From assembly GCA_949825065.1 (NCBI GenBank), contig OX463848.1, positions 39,787,380 to 39,851,379 of the forward strand: DNA of 64,000 nucleotides, given 5' to 3'. A program made the position numbers and the translations under genes. This DNA comes from Odontocerum albicorne (Eukaryota; Arthropoda; Insecta; Trichoptera; Odontoceridae). Numbering within the stretch: position 1 is the first letter of the stretch; each line of letters begins with the position of its first letter. The notes beneath the pieces are model-generated. The model was not told the DNA's origin. It searched no databases and was given only the letters and a program-made list of their open reading frames with translations. Shown one piece after another: positions 21,028 to 31,779 of this stretch.

Positions 21028-21039
21028 TCGATTTTCATC

Positions 21040-21290
21040 GCAGAACCACAGAATGTACTCTGCGGATTGATCATGATAGCCGCAAATATTGCAGCAGGGT
21101 GAAGGGACAAGATTGAAACTAAAGAGTTTGCCATTAAATCTCCCATGACCAGAGACAAATTGGTAGTCCAATAGTTTGAGTGTACCCACAGGGAACCGAG
21201 GGGTGCCCTGATGCGAGGAAAGAATTCAAATGTCTGTCTTCCAACAAAGGAGGACGACCAACGATGCTGCCAAGTCGACAACTGAACCTC
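21040..21290 (-). pseudogene. R1/Jockey-like ORF2 C-terminal fragment
   Basis: The minus strand reads TNLSLVMGDLMANS in one frame and YQFVSGHGRFNGKLFSFNLV then SPCCNICGYHDQSAEYILWF in another. The second is the T-G-H-G-x-F...C-x-x-C-G...E-H-x-L-x-x-C block at the C-terminus of R1/Jockey-group ORF2 proteins. The upstream FEFFPRIRAPLG motif is in a different frame, so the copy is frameshifted. It abuts the 39-bp satellite. Confidence 0.8.
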
Positions 21291-21299
21291 TAGGCAGGT

Positions 21300-21710
21300 T
21301 TGTGATAAAACAAGGTGTTTAGTAGGTTGGTTCTTTTTTGCGAATCCTTACTAGTGTTAAACATTACAACAGTGTGTTGCATTCTGCATCCGTGGCCATC
21401 CATCATAACCCGACTGCCCGTACCGGTACACGGTTCTTATCTTCTGCTGCAGTGGTGTGGATTTTCTCCAAGATGTTGCAGATTCAGTATCACTGTTGAC
21501 CTTATACGGTTCTGCGGGACTGGCCTCAGGTGTTGCGGGGCCGCGATAGCTATTGTTGAATCTTCTGGTCTTTAAAAAGCATTTCTGGGTTTTATCAGTT
21601 TTATTTGTAAGTTAATATTTTTTACATTATTGTAAAATTTTAACATTTCTGAGACAATAATGATCTACTGATAATACTTCAGAAGCAATAATCAGTAAAA
21701 CATAAATTTG
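21300..21710. other. GC-richer stretch without a recognised gene
   Basis: The open frame 21315-21575 is rich in C and L and matches nothing I know. It may be non-coding sequence upstream of the R1-like fragment. Confidence 0.3.
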
Positions 21711-21714
21711 AATA

Positions 21715-22300
21715 TACTCGTAACACTTGGTGTTGTGGTTAGGTTACCCATATTAACAATTGATGTTATGGGTATATTACTCGTATAATACTTGATTTTA
21801 TATGTATGTTACTCGTATAACACTTGATGTTTTGGAGTTTGTTACTCGTATAATCGTAATGCTTGATGTTATTTATGTGTATATTCCTTTATAACACTCG
21901 ATGTTATGGATATATTGCTCATATAACACTTGATGTTATGGGTATGTTGCTCGTATAATACTTGGTGTTATAAGTATGTTACTCGTCGAAAATTTGATGT
22001 TATAGATATGTTACTCGTAGAAAATTCGATATTATGGATATGTTACTCGTATAACACCTGATGTTATGGGTATGTCACGCGTATAAGATTTGATATTACA
22101 GGTATGTTACTCGTATAACACTTGATGTTGTGGGTATGTCACTCGTATAACACTTGATGTTATAGGTATGTTACTCGTATAACACTTGATGTTATGGGTA
22201 TGTGACTCGTATAATAATTGATGTTATGGATATGTTGCTTGTATAATACTTGATGTTATAAGTATGGTACTCATATAATAATCGGTGTTATGGGTATTTT
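21715..22300. repeat. 32-bp tandem array, about 18 units
   Basis: Degenerate unit tactcgtataacacttgatg followed by ttatgggtatgt. Most units carry the octamer TACTCGTA, the same one found as an insertion elsewhere in the window, so the founding unit probably contained it before amplification. Confidence 0.93.
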
Positions 22301-22396
22301 TCCGTGTTGTATCGGCATGTTTATGCATCATATTTTGAAAGAGGTAATCCCAAAATGTAAGTTTTTTAAGAACATTGACACATTACCTTTTGTTTT

Positions 22397-22860
22397 TTAA
22401 TTGAAACTGTGATATACAAAGGGTAAGGGTTGAGGGAGGCATGTGACAACATCGGTGACCAGCGGAGAGATTCTTGGGGTATATGTGTTTGCCAGATGTT
22501 CACCTTGATGCACTGACTTAGAAATTTCTAGGGCCTCTAATCTATCCAATTTGTTTCCGTTACTACTGATATGTAAGAATTTGGCGTCATCGATAGAAAA
22601 TGTATGGTTTTCACGGTGATAATGATTAGCAATTTCGGAATAAATTAGAGGATTTGTTAAGGCGGATTTGTGTTCACGAAATCTCTTTTCAAAAGATCTT
22701 CCTGTCTTTCCTATATAGAAATTATCACAGTCAGCACATAAAAGTTTATACACACCACTGTTGCTAAGTATTCCATTTTTGCCTTTCCCGTTAAATAAGA
22801 GTTTCCGGAGATTAAAATTAGTCTAAAAAGCTGGCTTTATGTGACTTGGAATTTTTTTGG
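22397..22860 (-). pseudogene. Penelope-like element, GIY-YIG endonuclease domain
   Basis: The minus strand has GVYKLLCADCDNFYIGKTGR then SFEKRFREHK, a hit on the GIY-YIG endonuclease motif (K-L-x-C...F-Y-I-G-K-T-x-R-x-x-x-x-R-x-x-E-H), followed by IANHYHRENHTFSIDDAKFL and LDRLEALEI. This is the C-terminal nuclease of Penelope-like retroelements. The reverse transcriptase domain is not seen upstream, where the frame breaks. 5'-truncated remnant. Confidence 0.9.
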
Positions 22861-22977
22861 TTATTTCGTATGACATGTTTTTTTTATAAATAGGACTTTG
22901 CTCCATTTATATGTATGCTTATAGGTGTCGTAAAATATATGATCTTTTATAATATTGTAGGAACCACCGTCGTCGTT

Positions 22978-23345
22978 GAATATTGTCACACACACGGTCA
23001 ACGACCGACGAAACGACCTTTGGATATGTCCAAAGGTCGCATACCAAAACATTGAAATTGTTTACCCACAAATACTATTTACGATACATTCCACAGTAGA
23101 AAGAGAACGCATCACGCTGTCTCGCCGTTTTCGCCAACAAATTGTCTACCCACGATACTATTTGCGATGTCTGCAATATTTCAATCGACCATTTCTGCAC
23201 GCACAGAAGCGAGATAAAAATATATTGCGGGCGCACTCCCGCGCCCATTCTGAAATGTATAAATACCCACTTACCGATAAATAAAGCATTATTAATTATT
23301 ATTCATTGATTCATTCACTCTCTCTTTCCGCATTGCTAATTGACG
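22978..23345 (+). promoter_or_regulatory. Possible LTR or promoter fragment
   Basis: Contains TATAAATA (23258-23265) and an AATAAAGC poly(A)-like signal just downstream, a spacing seen in LTR U3-R regions. It starts with TGTCACAC at 22983. A perfect 11-bp hairpin, cgacctttgga with inverse tccaaaggtcg, lies at 23014-23039. Two related blocks (attgtttacccacaaatact and attgtctacccacgatact) lie about 85 bp apart. No partner LTR or TSD was found, so the call is tentative. Confidence 0.35.
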
Positions 23346-23912
23346 TATTTTATTTATTTACCAACAACTACTATCATCATCTCGTCCTTCAAGGACATTT
23401 GCTAAAATATTATAGTATTTTTAAATAATAGTATTTCGTTAATAGGAGTATTAAAAAATTCACTTATTTTATAAATATCTCATATACATTTTTTGTTCAA
23501 AGTTTCGTTTCAAATAATCTGAACCGATCTAACGAGAACAGCACTTTCGATTTCGTAATCTGTTTACCAAAAGCCTTAATAAAATCTCTGTTGTCTTGGA
23601 TGCTACCCTACCTCAGACCAGCTCTGTTCACTTAAGCGGTACATTGTCATCTTAAAATGGGACCGAATAGTTTCTCTTTGTGTACATTTGGTATCTGATA
23701 TCGGAATTGTGTGTTACATGTATTTACCGATTGTATTAAGTATGCTTTAATAATATAAACGTTCACCGTTTGCTCTTCACAGGAACTTTGAAGTGAAATT
23801 GTTAGTGAACTTTTAGAATATGGTAACTTTAATGATGAACTTTTTAACAAAGGTTTCGACTTAAACTTTGTGGAACTCCATGTTGAAATGTTTCACGATA
23901 AATTACTTTAAT

Positions 23913-24035
23913 ATTCCATTAATTAAAGTTTCTGTCTCCTATCCCGAGGCTCTCTTCTAGCGGAATTAAAAAGTCATAATTCCGCCAGAAGAGAGTCTCG
24001 GGATAGAAGGTAGAAACACGTTAATTTGTGGAATA
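23913..24035. mobile_element. Fold-back element (hairpin MITE)
   Basis: Arms 23928-23968 and 23977-24017 are inverted repeats of 41 bp with about four mismatches (tatcccgaggctctcttct against agaagagagtctcgggata), extending outward to attcca and ggaat. Related sequences (ttattccactaatt then acacgtgtttcta) occur at 26.68, 53.39 and 55.32 kb. Confidence 0.85.
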
Positions 24036-24037
24036 AT

Positions 24038-24451
24038 AAACCTTGTGTCCTTCCACACTTAACAAACTTTGTGTCATTTCACCTTTAATAAACCTTGTGT
24101 CCTTTCACCCTTAACAAACCTTGTGTCATTTCACCCTTAATAAACCTTGTGTCCTTTCACCCTTAATAAACATTGTGTCCTTTCACCCTTAACAAACCTT
24201 GTATCCTTTCACCCTTAATAAACCTTGTGTCCTTTCACCCTTAACAAACCTTGTATCCTTTCACCCTTAATAAACCTTGTGTCCTTTCACTCTTAACAAA
24301 CCTTGTGTCATTTCACCCTTAATAAACCTTGTGTCATTTCACCCTTAATAAACCTTGTGTCATTTCACCCTTAATAAACCTTGTGTCCTTTCACCCTTAA
24401 TAAACCTTGTGTCCTTTCTCCCTTAACAAACCTTGTGTCCTTTCACCGTTG
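24038..24451. repeat. 26-bp tandem array, about 16 units
   Basis: Unit aaaccttgtgtcctttcacc followed by cttaat. Period exactly 26 bp, few mismatches. The array starts at the right edge of the fold-back element. Confidence 0.96.
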
Positions 24452-24489
24452 TAATTTTTACGACCATCTGGATCAATCTGTATATTACA

Positions 24490-24920
24490 TTTTCTATGAT
24501 AACTTATATTTTGTATGATGATAATTTCTGAAGGGATCTCCAGTCACCCTTACATCAGTAAATCCTCGAATCGATTGGCTACTCCTAGTAGCGTCAAATG
24601 ATAGCTGCATTCGAAGTTTTCTGCCAAAGCACTGACAAGTTGCTAGACTTTTTGAACTACAGACCTAAAGCCGCTTTGTATTTACTGCGCTGCAAGTCGT
24701 TTCCGTAAGTCCATTGTCGTTACAATCATGTTGACCCTCATGTGTGTTGCCACCGGAAGAAGAATCCCTTTGTACAGTTCATTCTTCGTCTTCTAGTTGC
24801 GCTGGATGGGGAGTCATGTTGTCCCCCATAGCGTGGGTAATAGTGGGATCGAACTGAATGGAAATACATGGTGTTCGAGGACTAGAAGTGCCAACCCCAA
24901 GATATAGAACAAGACCAGAT
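24490..24920 (-). pseudogene. Diverged single-copy relative of the 17.9-18.4 kb segment
   Basis: The reverse complement aligns with 17930-18370: QFDPTITHAMGDNM corresponds to QFDPTSTNAVMEDK, then agcaacttgtcagtgcttt, tttgacgctactaggagtag and ccaatcgattcgaggattt align with the region before the satellite. At 24522-24573 there is a single sequence homologous to the 39-bp unit (gatgtaagggtgactggag). This shows what the segment looked like before the unit was amplified. Confidence 0.75.
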
Positions 24921-25177
24921 GAGGAGATCGTCTAAACATCTTAATCTCAAATATCGTCAATTCTCACTTCTCGAATAAATAATTTTAAAACTTGATTTAT
25001 GATACTCTTATGTATTTCTCTTTAGTCAATAATCTGATCAAATTCGCTATTTAATCGTGTTTTTAATTTAAACTGTTTTTTTTTTTATCAATAAAGTACT
25101 TTATCTTATCAAACTTGTTGATTGTACTTTTATATTTTATATACTTGAATAAATAGATTATTATATCTTAGTATACT

Positions 25178-25215
25178 TGATTATCTTTACAAAACACTTT
25201 TTGTAAAGATAATCA
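25178..25215. repeat. Perfect 17-bp hairpin
   Basis: tgattatctttacaaaa, loop cact, then the exact inverse. Confidence 0.95.
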
Positions 25216-25454
25216 TGATTTGAATAAATGAATCATGAAATAATTATCTTCATAAAACACGTTGATACTTGAATGATTTGAAGTGTGATATGGAGTTTGT
25301 ATTTAAAGAAACGTTGAAGAGAATATTTTTTTTTTAATAATTTTCGTTATAAACCAGATATTTAAAAATTAGGGAATACAATCAATAGAAATTAGGAGCG
25401 ACAGGAATACTGATGACTGCTAAGTAAATTTGTTTTTTTTTATACTAAGCAATG

Positions 25455-26215
25455 TTTAGAAGGCAAATCTTCTTCTTCTTCCTCTTCTTATAGATCATGA
25501 TCTGTTTGTTCCGCTAGTTCCCCTTCTTGTGACGTGGATTGCCAGCTGTCACGCCATCTCTTCGGAGGTCTTCCCGGTAATCTTCTTCCGGCTGGGTTCC
25601 CTTGAAGGGCGACACGTGGAAGTCTGTCGTCTTGCATTCTGTTAACATGTTCGTTCCAGTATCGCCTTCGTTGTCTTCCCCACCTGACGATGTCTTCCGT
25701 ACTACACTTTCTCGTTATTTCGGTGTTTCTGATTCTATCTCTTAGTATGTTTCCGGTTATACATCTCAGTGTTTTCATTTCTGAGGTTCTCAGGAGAGAT
25801 TTTGTTCTAGATGTGTCTGCTCTGGTCTCTATTCCGTAGGTGGCTATCGGTCTCACACATGTCTTGTATATTCTGACTTTACTTTCTATTCTCATGTGTT
25901 TATTATTCCACACCGGTGTTTTTAGGAATCCCGATATTGCAGCCGCCTTATTGACCTATCTCAAGGTTTCATCATACAAATTTCCATTGCTACTGATGCT
26001 CACTCCAAGATACCTAAACTCCATCACTTGCTCTACTATTTTGTTATTCACTGCTAGTTTGCATCTCACCGGGGTCTTAGATATTGTGAGGCTCTTCGTT
26101 TTGTCCGTGGATATATACGAGTACATGTTATATTTTAGTGAGGTTTGATGGAGTCTATATAACATCCTTTGGAGGTCATCTTCGGATTCTGCGGTGAGTA
26201 CTGCAAATAACAAAT
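25455..26215 (-). pseudogene. RTE-like ORF2 C-terminal remnant
   Basis: Minus strand, two frames. First: AESEDDLQRMLYRLHQTSLK, YISTDKTKSLTISKTPVRCK, VMEFRYLGVSISSNGNLYDE. After a break near 25930: RIESKVRIYKTCVRPIATYG, LLRTSEMKTLRCITGNILRD, and GRPPKRWRDSW. These are the post-palm and C-terminal blocks of RTE/BovB-type reverse transcriptase. The 3' end is an (AAG)n-like run, complement of tcttcttcttcctcttctt, typical of RTE. At 26116-26123 there are two additional codons (S-Y in YNMYSYISTDK) caused by a 6-bp CTCGTA insertion. Confidence 0.88.
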
Positions 26216-26269
26216 ACAGAAAGCAAATAACTCTGTTATATGCATAGAAAATAAATGAATATTTTATCA

Positions 26270-26680
26270 CGCAGCGGCACTGGAAACCATCTTTTTTTGG
26301 CTACTGCGAACTCGAACTCTGTGTATTATTTAATAAAATAAATATAAATAATATCAGCTAAATAAAATAGAATATGTCAAAAAAAAAAACAGCAATATTA
26401 AAACGATCAACTGTTTCTGAGGCCCCGGGGAACACTACCGGAATCGCAAATATTTCGACTGGCCCATTGTAATGCTGGACGTCCACTGTGCTTTTTTATT
26501 TATTTCTTTTCGAAAAAAAACTATGTTTTTTTTTTATTTAAAAAAATCACTTATTAAAAATCATGAACTGACGTGTACGTTGCTGTTATATTATAGTAAA
26601 ATCGTTATAATTTTTTATCATATGTTTGACATTATAGAACTCCATATTAGAATATTTATTAAAAAAAATACTGTTTTATT
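26270..26680. other. No recognised feature
   Basis: Poly-A/T-rich spacer. Confidence 0.35.
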
Positions 26681-26770
26681 CCACTAATTGCATACATCTT
26701 CGCGACACGTGTTTCTACCTTCTATATCCAGACTGCCTTCAGGCGGAATAATTCCGGTTTGTTTATACTA
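26680..26770. mobile_element. Fold-back family, left-end fragment
   Basis: ttattccactaattgcatac then acacgtgtttctaccttcta and ttcaggcggaataattccgg, matching the arm of the fold-back element at 23.9 kb. Sequences related to the other arm appear at about 27.52-27.71 kb, so a 1-kb member with other insertions inside is possible. Confidence 0.5.
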
Positions 26771-27031
26771 CATTTATTTTAAACAACTTTGGATATGTCA
26801 ATTGTAATTGATACAGGTTTCTCTAATTCGTATAAGTAACAAATATAACAAGTGCAAAAAAATATACTAAAACAATTCATGATTTTAAAAAAATCTGTAA
26901 GTAATAAAATTTATATGAATAACATTAAAACAAATTATAAATTACATTGTAAACACAATTATTTTCAGAATTATGCTAAATTTATGAGTTTTTACTAAAG
27001 GAGTTATGCGACACATGAAAAACATCTATAT

Positions 27032-27390
27032 CATAGGCTCCCAAACTTATTTGACCCACTACCCCCTTTTCAGCAAAAAAATATACAAGGCCCCTCTGGA
27101 AATGTACCTTTTTTAAATTAAATAAAACAAAAAAATGTTGTGAACATTTTTTTATGTGCTATAAATAAGATACGCTGATACTTAAATAGTTGAAGTATTT
27201 ATTAAATAATCTTATTGAGAAGGATGAACCTGATGTACTGCAACCAATTTATTAATGTTTTGCAGTTTGTTATTTGTAATAAAATTTCAGCAAAAAACCA
27301 ACGCCCCCCTACTTCCCCCAGGGCCAGCATGGCCCCCTCAGTTTCCTCCAGTACCAGGGGGGGGCGATGGACCCATTTTGGGAACCTATG
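27032..27390. mobile_element. hAT-type MITE with perfect 8-bp TSD
   Basis: Starts CATAGGCTCCCAAAC and ends GGGAACCTATG (inverted). Flanked by ATCTATAT at 27024-27031 and 27391-27398. The right half (cgcccccctac through ggggggcgatgg) resembles the hAT at 57313-57963. 359 bp, non-coding. Confidence 0.94.
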
Positions 27391-27689
27391 ATCTATATGA
27401 AGACACACGTGGTTAAAAAGTGTGATTGCTCTACCTACCGGCGTTTCCAATGGCAGATTGGATCGAAATATAGGTTGATAGGACAATCTATGATTGCATT
27501 GTCTCAGATAATTATCCGGAACATACAAACCGGAACTGTTTCAGGACGGATGTGACGAAAGCAATTTTTAAATAACAAAAATAAAACCGTAATATATATA
27601 AAGCATGTAATAAATTCAAGTCTCATAAAGAAATCTATTTCTAAATATACCACGTTTGCATTGCTCTCTTTACAAACCGGGATCGTTCC

Positions 27690-27785
27690 ACTTGAAGAGA
27701 GCCTCAAGGTAGGATGTGGTCGAGATATGAACTGTCCTCTTTGCCTACCCCGACATGGAGATGGCGTGATGGTATGTATGTATAC
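27690..27785 (+). mobile_element. Family T RTE-like 3' tail
   Basis: Ends ctttgcctaccccgacatgg then gatggcgtgatggtatgtatgtat, the family C-terminus plus TATG-repeat tail. Confidence 0.75.
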
Positions 27786-27789
27786 CGTT

Positions 27790-29120
27790 TTACGTTTAGT
27801 TTGCTAGTAAATGAACAAAAAGTCTCTCAGTTGTTGTTCGCTTTGTTTTTGTCCTTTATACCCTTATCATGGCATTGTAACACAGGTGTTACACTAATTT
27901 AGGGATTTAAAAAAAAAACAGAAACTGTAACGTAATTTCAAATATGGCAACACATTCAAATACTATACATGCACTATTGGGTGCAGTGGTAACATCTGGT
28001 GATAAATATTGACAACGCTACAAGCTTTCAAATGACATCGGGTCAACATGTCTGGACAGCGTGGGTGCGTTTTGAAAATTGGGGTAAATAATCTTTAAAT
28101 ATCTTATTAATCACTACATGTAGAGTAAAATTATTCAAACCATTTTATTTGTTGATAATTCAGCTATGTAAATGTTGTTCATGTTTTAGATTATAAAATC
28201 ATTTTATAGCCCTTTTTGTGTTTTATAAAAATTGATATTTTGGCAATGTAACGTGGGGTTTACATATAAAAAAAACTATAAGGAAAAGTTGTGATTTTTT
28301 TCCTCAATTTTCCTTCATAACTTACCATATAACAAGGAATCACCAAAGAAAAACGTTATTATTTTTGGATAAATTGAACTTTGCCAATATAAGGGTTAAC
28401 TTTACTTCATTGTTTTATTTTTCTTGTTTAAATATAAAATTCTCTTATTTATTTTCGTGTTATGTTAGGTAGATACCCCAACATTGGCGAAGACTTGAGA
28501 AAAAAAAACGTATTTATTATCCCGAACTGAACAATGCAATATATCTTAGCGCAATTAAAATTTTTAAAAGTTGTAAAATAATTCTCTCTTACTTTTTTTA
28601 TGTATAATTGCCGTTTCACTCTACACACAAAATGATTTTTTTCACAAAGTTTGTCACAAAAAAAACTATCGTCAGTGTCCAGCGTTACTTATTCTTCCTC
28701 ACAACCCTTTCTTATTCCTGTCACGTCCTTTAAGATGATCATGTGAGCGAGCCGCCATCCAGCCGCATCACAACTCATCCTCATCTCTATTCTTATTCCC
28801 TCCGTACCCTTATATTCTCTCCATATCCTTATTCACTTGGTCCTGTTGTCCTGACCTTTGTTACTCAGCTTTCTTAACTTTTTCGATCCTGGCAGAAAAA
28901 GCTCCATAACTCGAGGTTGCATTATATATTATGACTGGAGTTTATAACCTGTTGATTTGGTGGTGTATGACTAGTTTTAAGTAAACGTGATTTTTTTTAA
29001 TATTTTGTTTTAAAAGTAAGCTTATACATAAATACATAAGGTCTAATTATTTGTTTGTTTTCTTTAATAAATGATTTTATTTGAATACACACGTTTCGGT
29101 TAAATCAAACATTAGTGAAT
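27790..29120. other. No recognised feature
   Basis: About 1.3 kb of unique AT-rich sequence with homopolymer runs and a pyrimidine-rich patch at 28690-28880. No coding, repeat or TIR signal seen. Confidence 0.4.
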
Positions 29121-29129
29121 ATAATTGGT

Positions 29130-29245
29130 TTGTAATGAAACAAATAATCCAAGACCAGGCAATCGACAATGAAACGAATAATCCAAGATCAGACAATCGA
29201 CAATGAAACAAATAGTCCAAGACCAGGCAATCGAAAATGAAATTA
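29130..29245. repeat. 34-35-bp tandem repeat, 3 copies
   Basis: aatgaaac(a/g)aata(a/g)tccaag followed by accaggcaatcga, at 29133, 29168 and 29202. Confidence 0.93.
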
Positions 29246-29279
29246 AATAGCAATTATATTAAAAAAACACTTTTATAAC

Positions 29280-29690
29280 AACATACCATCTCGCCATATC
29301 ACTGTCGGGGTACGCAGGGATGACGGAGCGCCAGACTTTCCCATCTCGACGCATTTGCCTCTTCCACATCTATACAATCTCGACGATTTATGACTTATTT
29401 CTGACTTTTTACATTTCCTTCTTTCAAAATATTATGCACTTGATCTAACCCTAACATCCTTGGTATTCCTTTACCTTCCCTTCTATTCACATTTGCACTG
29501 TACATTTTTTTTGTTAGTCTTCATTAATTCGTTCCAAACCATCCAGAATGCTCTTCTTCATTTTACTTAACACATCCTTAAGTTCACATTCATCCTTCAT
29601 GTATTCTTCTCAGTGCACTAATTTCTATAGCTTTTTGACTCCTTTTTCCACGTTTCACTGCCATACTTCAAAGTATATGTAAATAAAAAT
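29280..29690 (-). mobile_element. Family T RTE-like fragment
   Basis: From its 3' tail (catctcgccatatcactgtc) through the complement of DRWKVWRSVIPAYPDSD to upstream blocks near 29.6 kb. Many stops and frameshifts. Confidence 0.75.
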
Positions 29691-29789
29691 ATTTTTTCTC
29701 GTATTTGCACATATTCGGAAGGAAACTTCTATGCAATATTTGAGATACTCTTCAGTGTCAATATAAATAATTTTAATTATTATATTGAT

Positions 29790-29965
29790 TTTTTTTTGAC
29801 ATGTATTGTATACATTATTTTGACAAATTATTGTAAGGTTATACCGTCATCTCATGTGAACAAAAAACAGTATTTAGTTAAATCAATTTGACATGTGTTG
29901 TATACATTATTTTGACAAAATTTTGTAAGGTTATACCGCCATCTCATATTTAGTTAAATCAATTA
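29790..29965. repeat. Direct duplication of about 80 bp
   Basis: gacatgtattgtatacatta ... taaggttataccgtcatctc recurs as gacatgtgttgtatacatta ... taaggttataccgccatctc, each followed by tatttagttaaatcaatt. Confidence 0.9.
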
Positions 29966-30019
29966 AAAAGCAAGACAGACGAAAACAAGTTATTTAATGT
30001 GGACTTTCTCAAATTATGA

Positions 30020-30112
30020 GGATCTGGGTTTGGTGTTTGTCTTTTGTGTGACCCCAATATACTAGGCTTTTGCCTGTATCTTACTGAGGATACAAACATG
30101 GAAAAATAAGTT
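30020..30112 (+). repeat. Dispersed repeat family B
   Basis: gatctgggtttggtgtttg, then actaggcttttgcctgtatc, ttactgaggata and gaaaaataa. A second copy is at 48450-48545. The second half can fold (aggcttttgcct). Function unknown. Confidence 0.65.
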
Positions 30113-30254
30113 GATAATCAAAGTAAATATTCTTGAATATAAAATTTCATTCAAATTGGTTATTACATTTATCCGAGTTTTAGTTTATTTGTTAATGTAC
30201 TCGTACATATACGAGTATATGTTAACTGCCTAATTTTCATTATTTAATGTAACA

Positions 30255-31125
30255 TACATAGATACGCCATTTCCCTGTCGGGGTAGGCAGAGAGGACAGA
30301 GCGCTAGATATTCATATTTGGGCACTCATTCTTAGCTTCCTCTACACCCATACACATTCTACCATGTCTCTGAATTTCCACGTTTCCTTCTTTCAAGATA
30401 TAATTCACTTGATCCAACCATACATTCTTTGGCCTTCCTCTCGCCCGCCATCCACTCGCTTCTTCTCCCTTGCTCCATCCCAACTCACAATCTGCGAAGA
30501 CTGTTGGGGTCAGCTCTCCTCGTCCTCAGGTTGTATGCTCTTCTGTCCCGGATTACGTCCCCCAGGCCGTGCCTCTGCATCAGGCTATCTTTTTGCACTA
30601 CCCACAAATTCTTTGGTCTTCCTCTGGTTGTTATTCGAGGAAGATCCATTGAGATTGCCTGATTCACAATGTGATAAGGTGCTCTGCGTCCAACGTGCCC
30701 ACACCCTCTCAATCGCCTCTCCTCCATCTTACTGTTGATGTCTGTAACACCTAGGCTTCCTGTCTCTTAGGGACACACCAGCTGACCATCTTAGCATGCG
30801 CATTTCAGCAGTTTCTAGTTGCCTGGAGTAAGAGTTATACATCGTCCAGCATTCGGAGCCATAGCACGCCACCCACTCTCATTTGCACTATATATTTGTT
30901 TTGTTAGTCTTTCTTCATTCATTCGTTCCACATGCTTAAACCATATCAGCGTGCTCTTTTTCGTCTTACTCAGCACATCAGCCTTAAGTTCACATTCATC
31001 CCAAATCACTTCCTTCTGTATTCTCCCATATATTGTCACCCCATTTATTCTACAGCATTTATTCGACTTCTATCAGTATTTTTCTACGTCCACGTTTCAC
31101 TCCCATGCATTAAATTTAAGTAATA
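30255..31125 (-). mobile_element. Family T RTE-like fragment, interrupted by a family Z insertion
   Basis: Minus strand. The 3' part 30255-30457 and 5' part 30867-31125 form one element: 5' reads CELKADVLSKTKKSTLIWFK then HVERMNEERLTKQIYSANES, and 3' has the catctcc/gtcgggg tail. The break contains the family Z copy, and the family T sequence repeats CGCCATCCACTC (30446-30457) and CGCCACCCACTC (30867-30878) on the two sides. Confidence 0.85.
30458..30866 (-). mobile_element. Nested RTE-like insertion (family Z), 5'-truncated
   Basis: Homologous to 11828-12258: same start (complement of attcggagccatag) and same AGGGAGAAGAAG-type 3' end. The minus strand reads MEERRLRGCGHVGRRAPYHI then GLGDVIRDRRAYNLRTRRAD. 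A deletion near 30760 removes about 27 bp relative to the other copy. The 12-bp TSD has one mismatch. Confidence 0.92.
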
Positions 31126-31775
31126 TATTTTTTTTATGTTAAAATGCTTAAATGTGTATTTATGGTTGTATAAAGTCAAATATACTTTTGATTGTTGAAC
31201 GGCACAAAAAGAAATAAAAAAAACTCCGAATATTCCAATTTATGAACAGCTGATCCCAAAAAAGTAGAACATAATTGTGAAGCAATTTTGTCGAACAACT
31301 AGAAATATTTTTTACAGAAAAAAATAGAGTATTATAGCGCCGATGTGTCTACCTCAAACACATATCTCTACTCGTGTTTCATCAAACATTGTTATCTTAT
31401 CTAAAAATCGATACGTGAGCGATACAAGAATTTGTCAATTTCCGGGCCATGCAAAGCTCAATAGTTTTCTCAGCGTTATAGAACCACACCAGAAAGTAAT
31501 TTCAACTTGATGGATGTTCGTGGTGAACTGTTGTGGTGTAAATGTGCTTTTAATGAGTTGCACTGTGGCTTGCATGCATGGCCCCGAGCGGTGCAGCTTG
31601 GCTTTCCCTCTCAGAACTTGGGTACCATTTGTTTTATCAGTGATTAGCTCCTTGACACTTTACGAACCTGCGACCAATGCAACATATTTAAATTTTACAA
31701 AGATTTTTTAAAGTTTATAATATTTAAAAGAGAAAAACAATCAATCAATTTTAAGAACTGGCGAAGTAACGATAT
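31126..31775. other. No recognised feature
   Basis: AT-rich. The frame 31514-31711 contains a short GC-richer patch without recognisable motifs. Confidence 0.35.
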
Positions 31776-31779
31776 CTTT

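Larger units (their letters stand above)
17443..21043. repeat. Tandem segmental duplication, 1714-bp spacing
   Basis: 17443-19134 recurs at 19157-21043 with almost no differences. The offset is 1714 bp up to the satellite start and 1909 bp after it, because the second satellite holds five extra 39-bp units (195 bp). The unit comprises the right half of the piggyBac-type MITE, the 96-codon open frame and the satellite. After the final catcgcag the two copies diverge. Confidence 0.97.

Noticed and set aside
22976..23284. 102-codon basic protein
   Set aside because: The same stretch carries TATA and poly(A)-like signals and internal duplications, which suits an LTR or promoter better than coding sequence.
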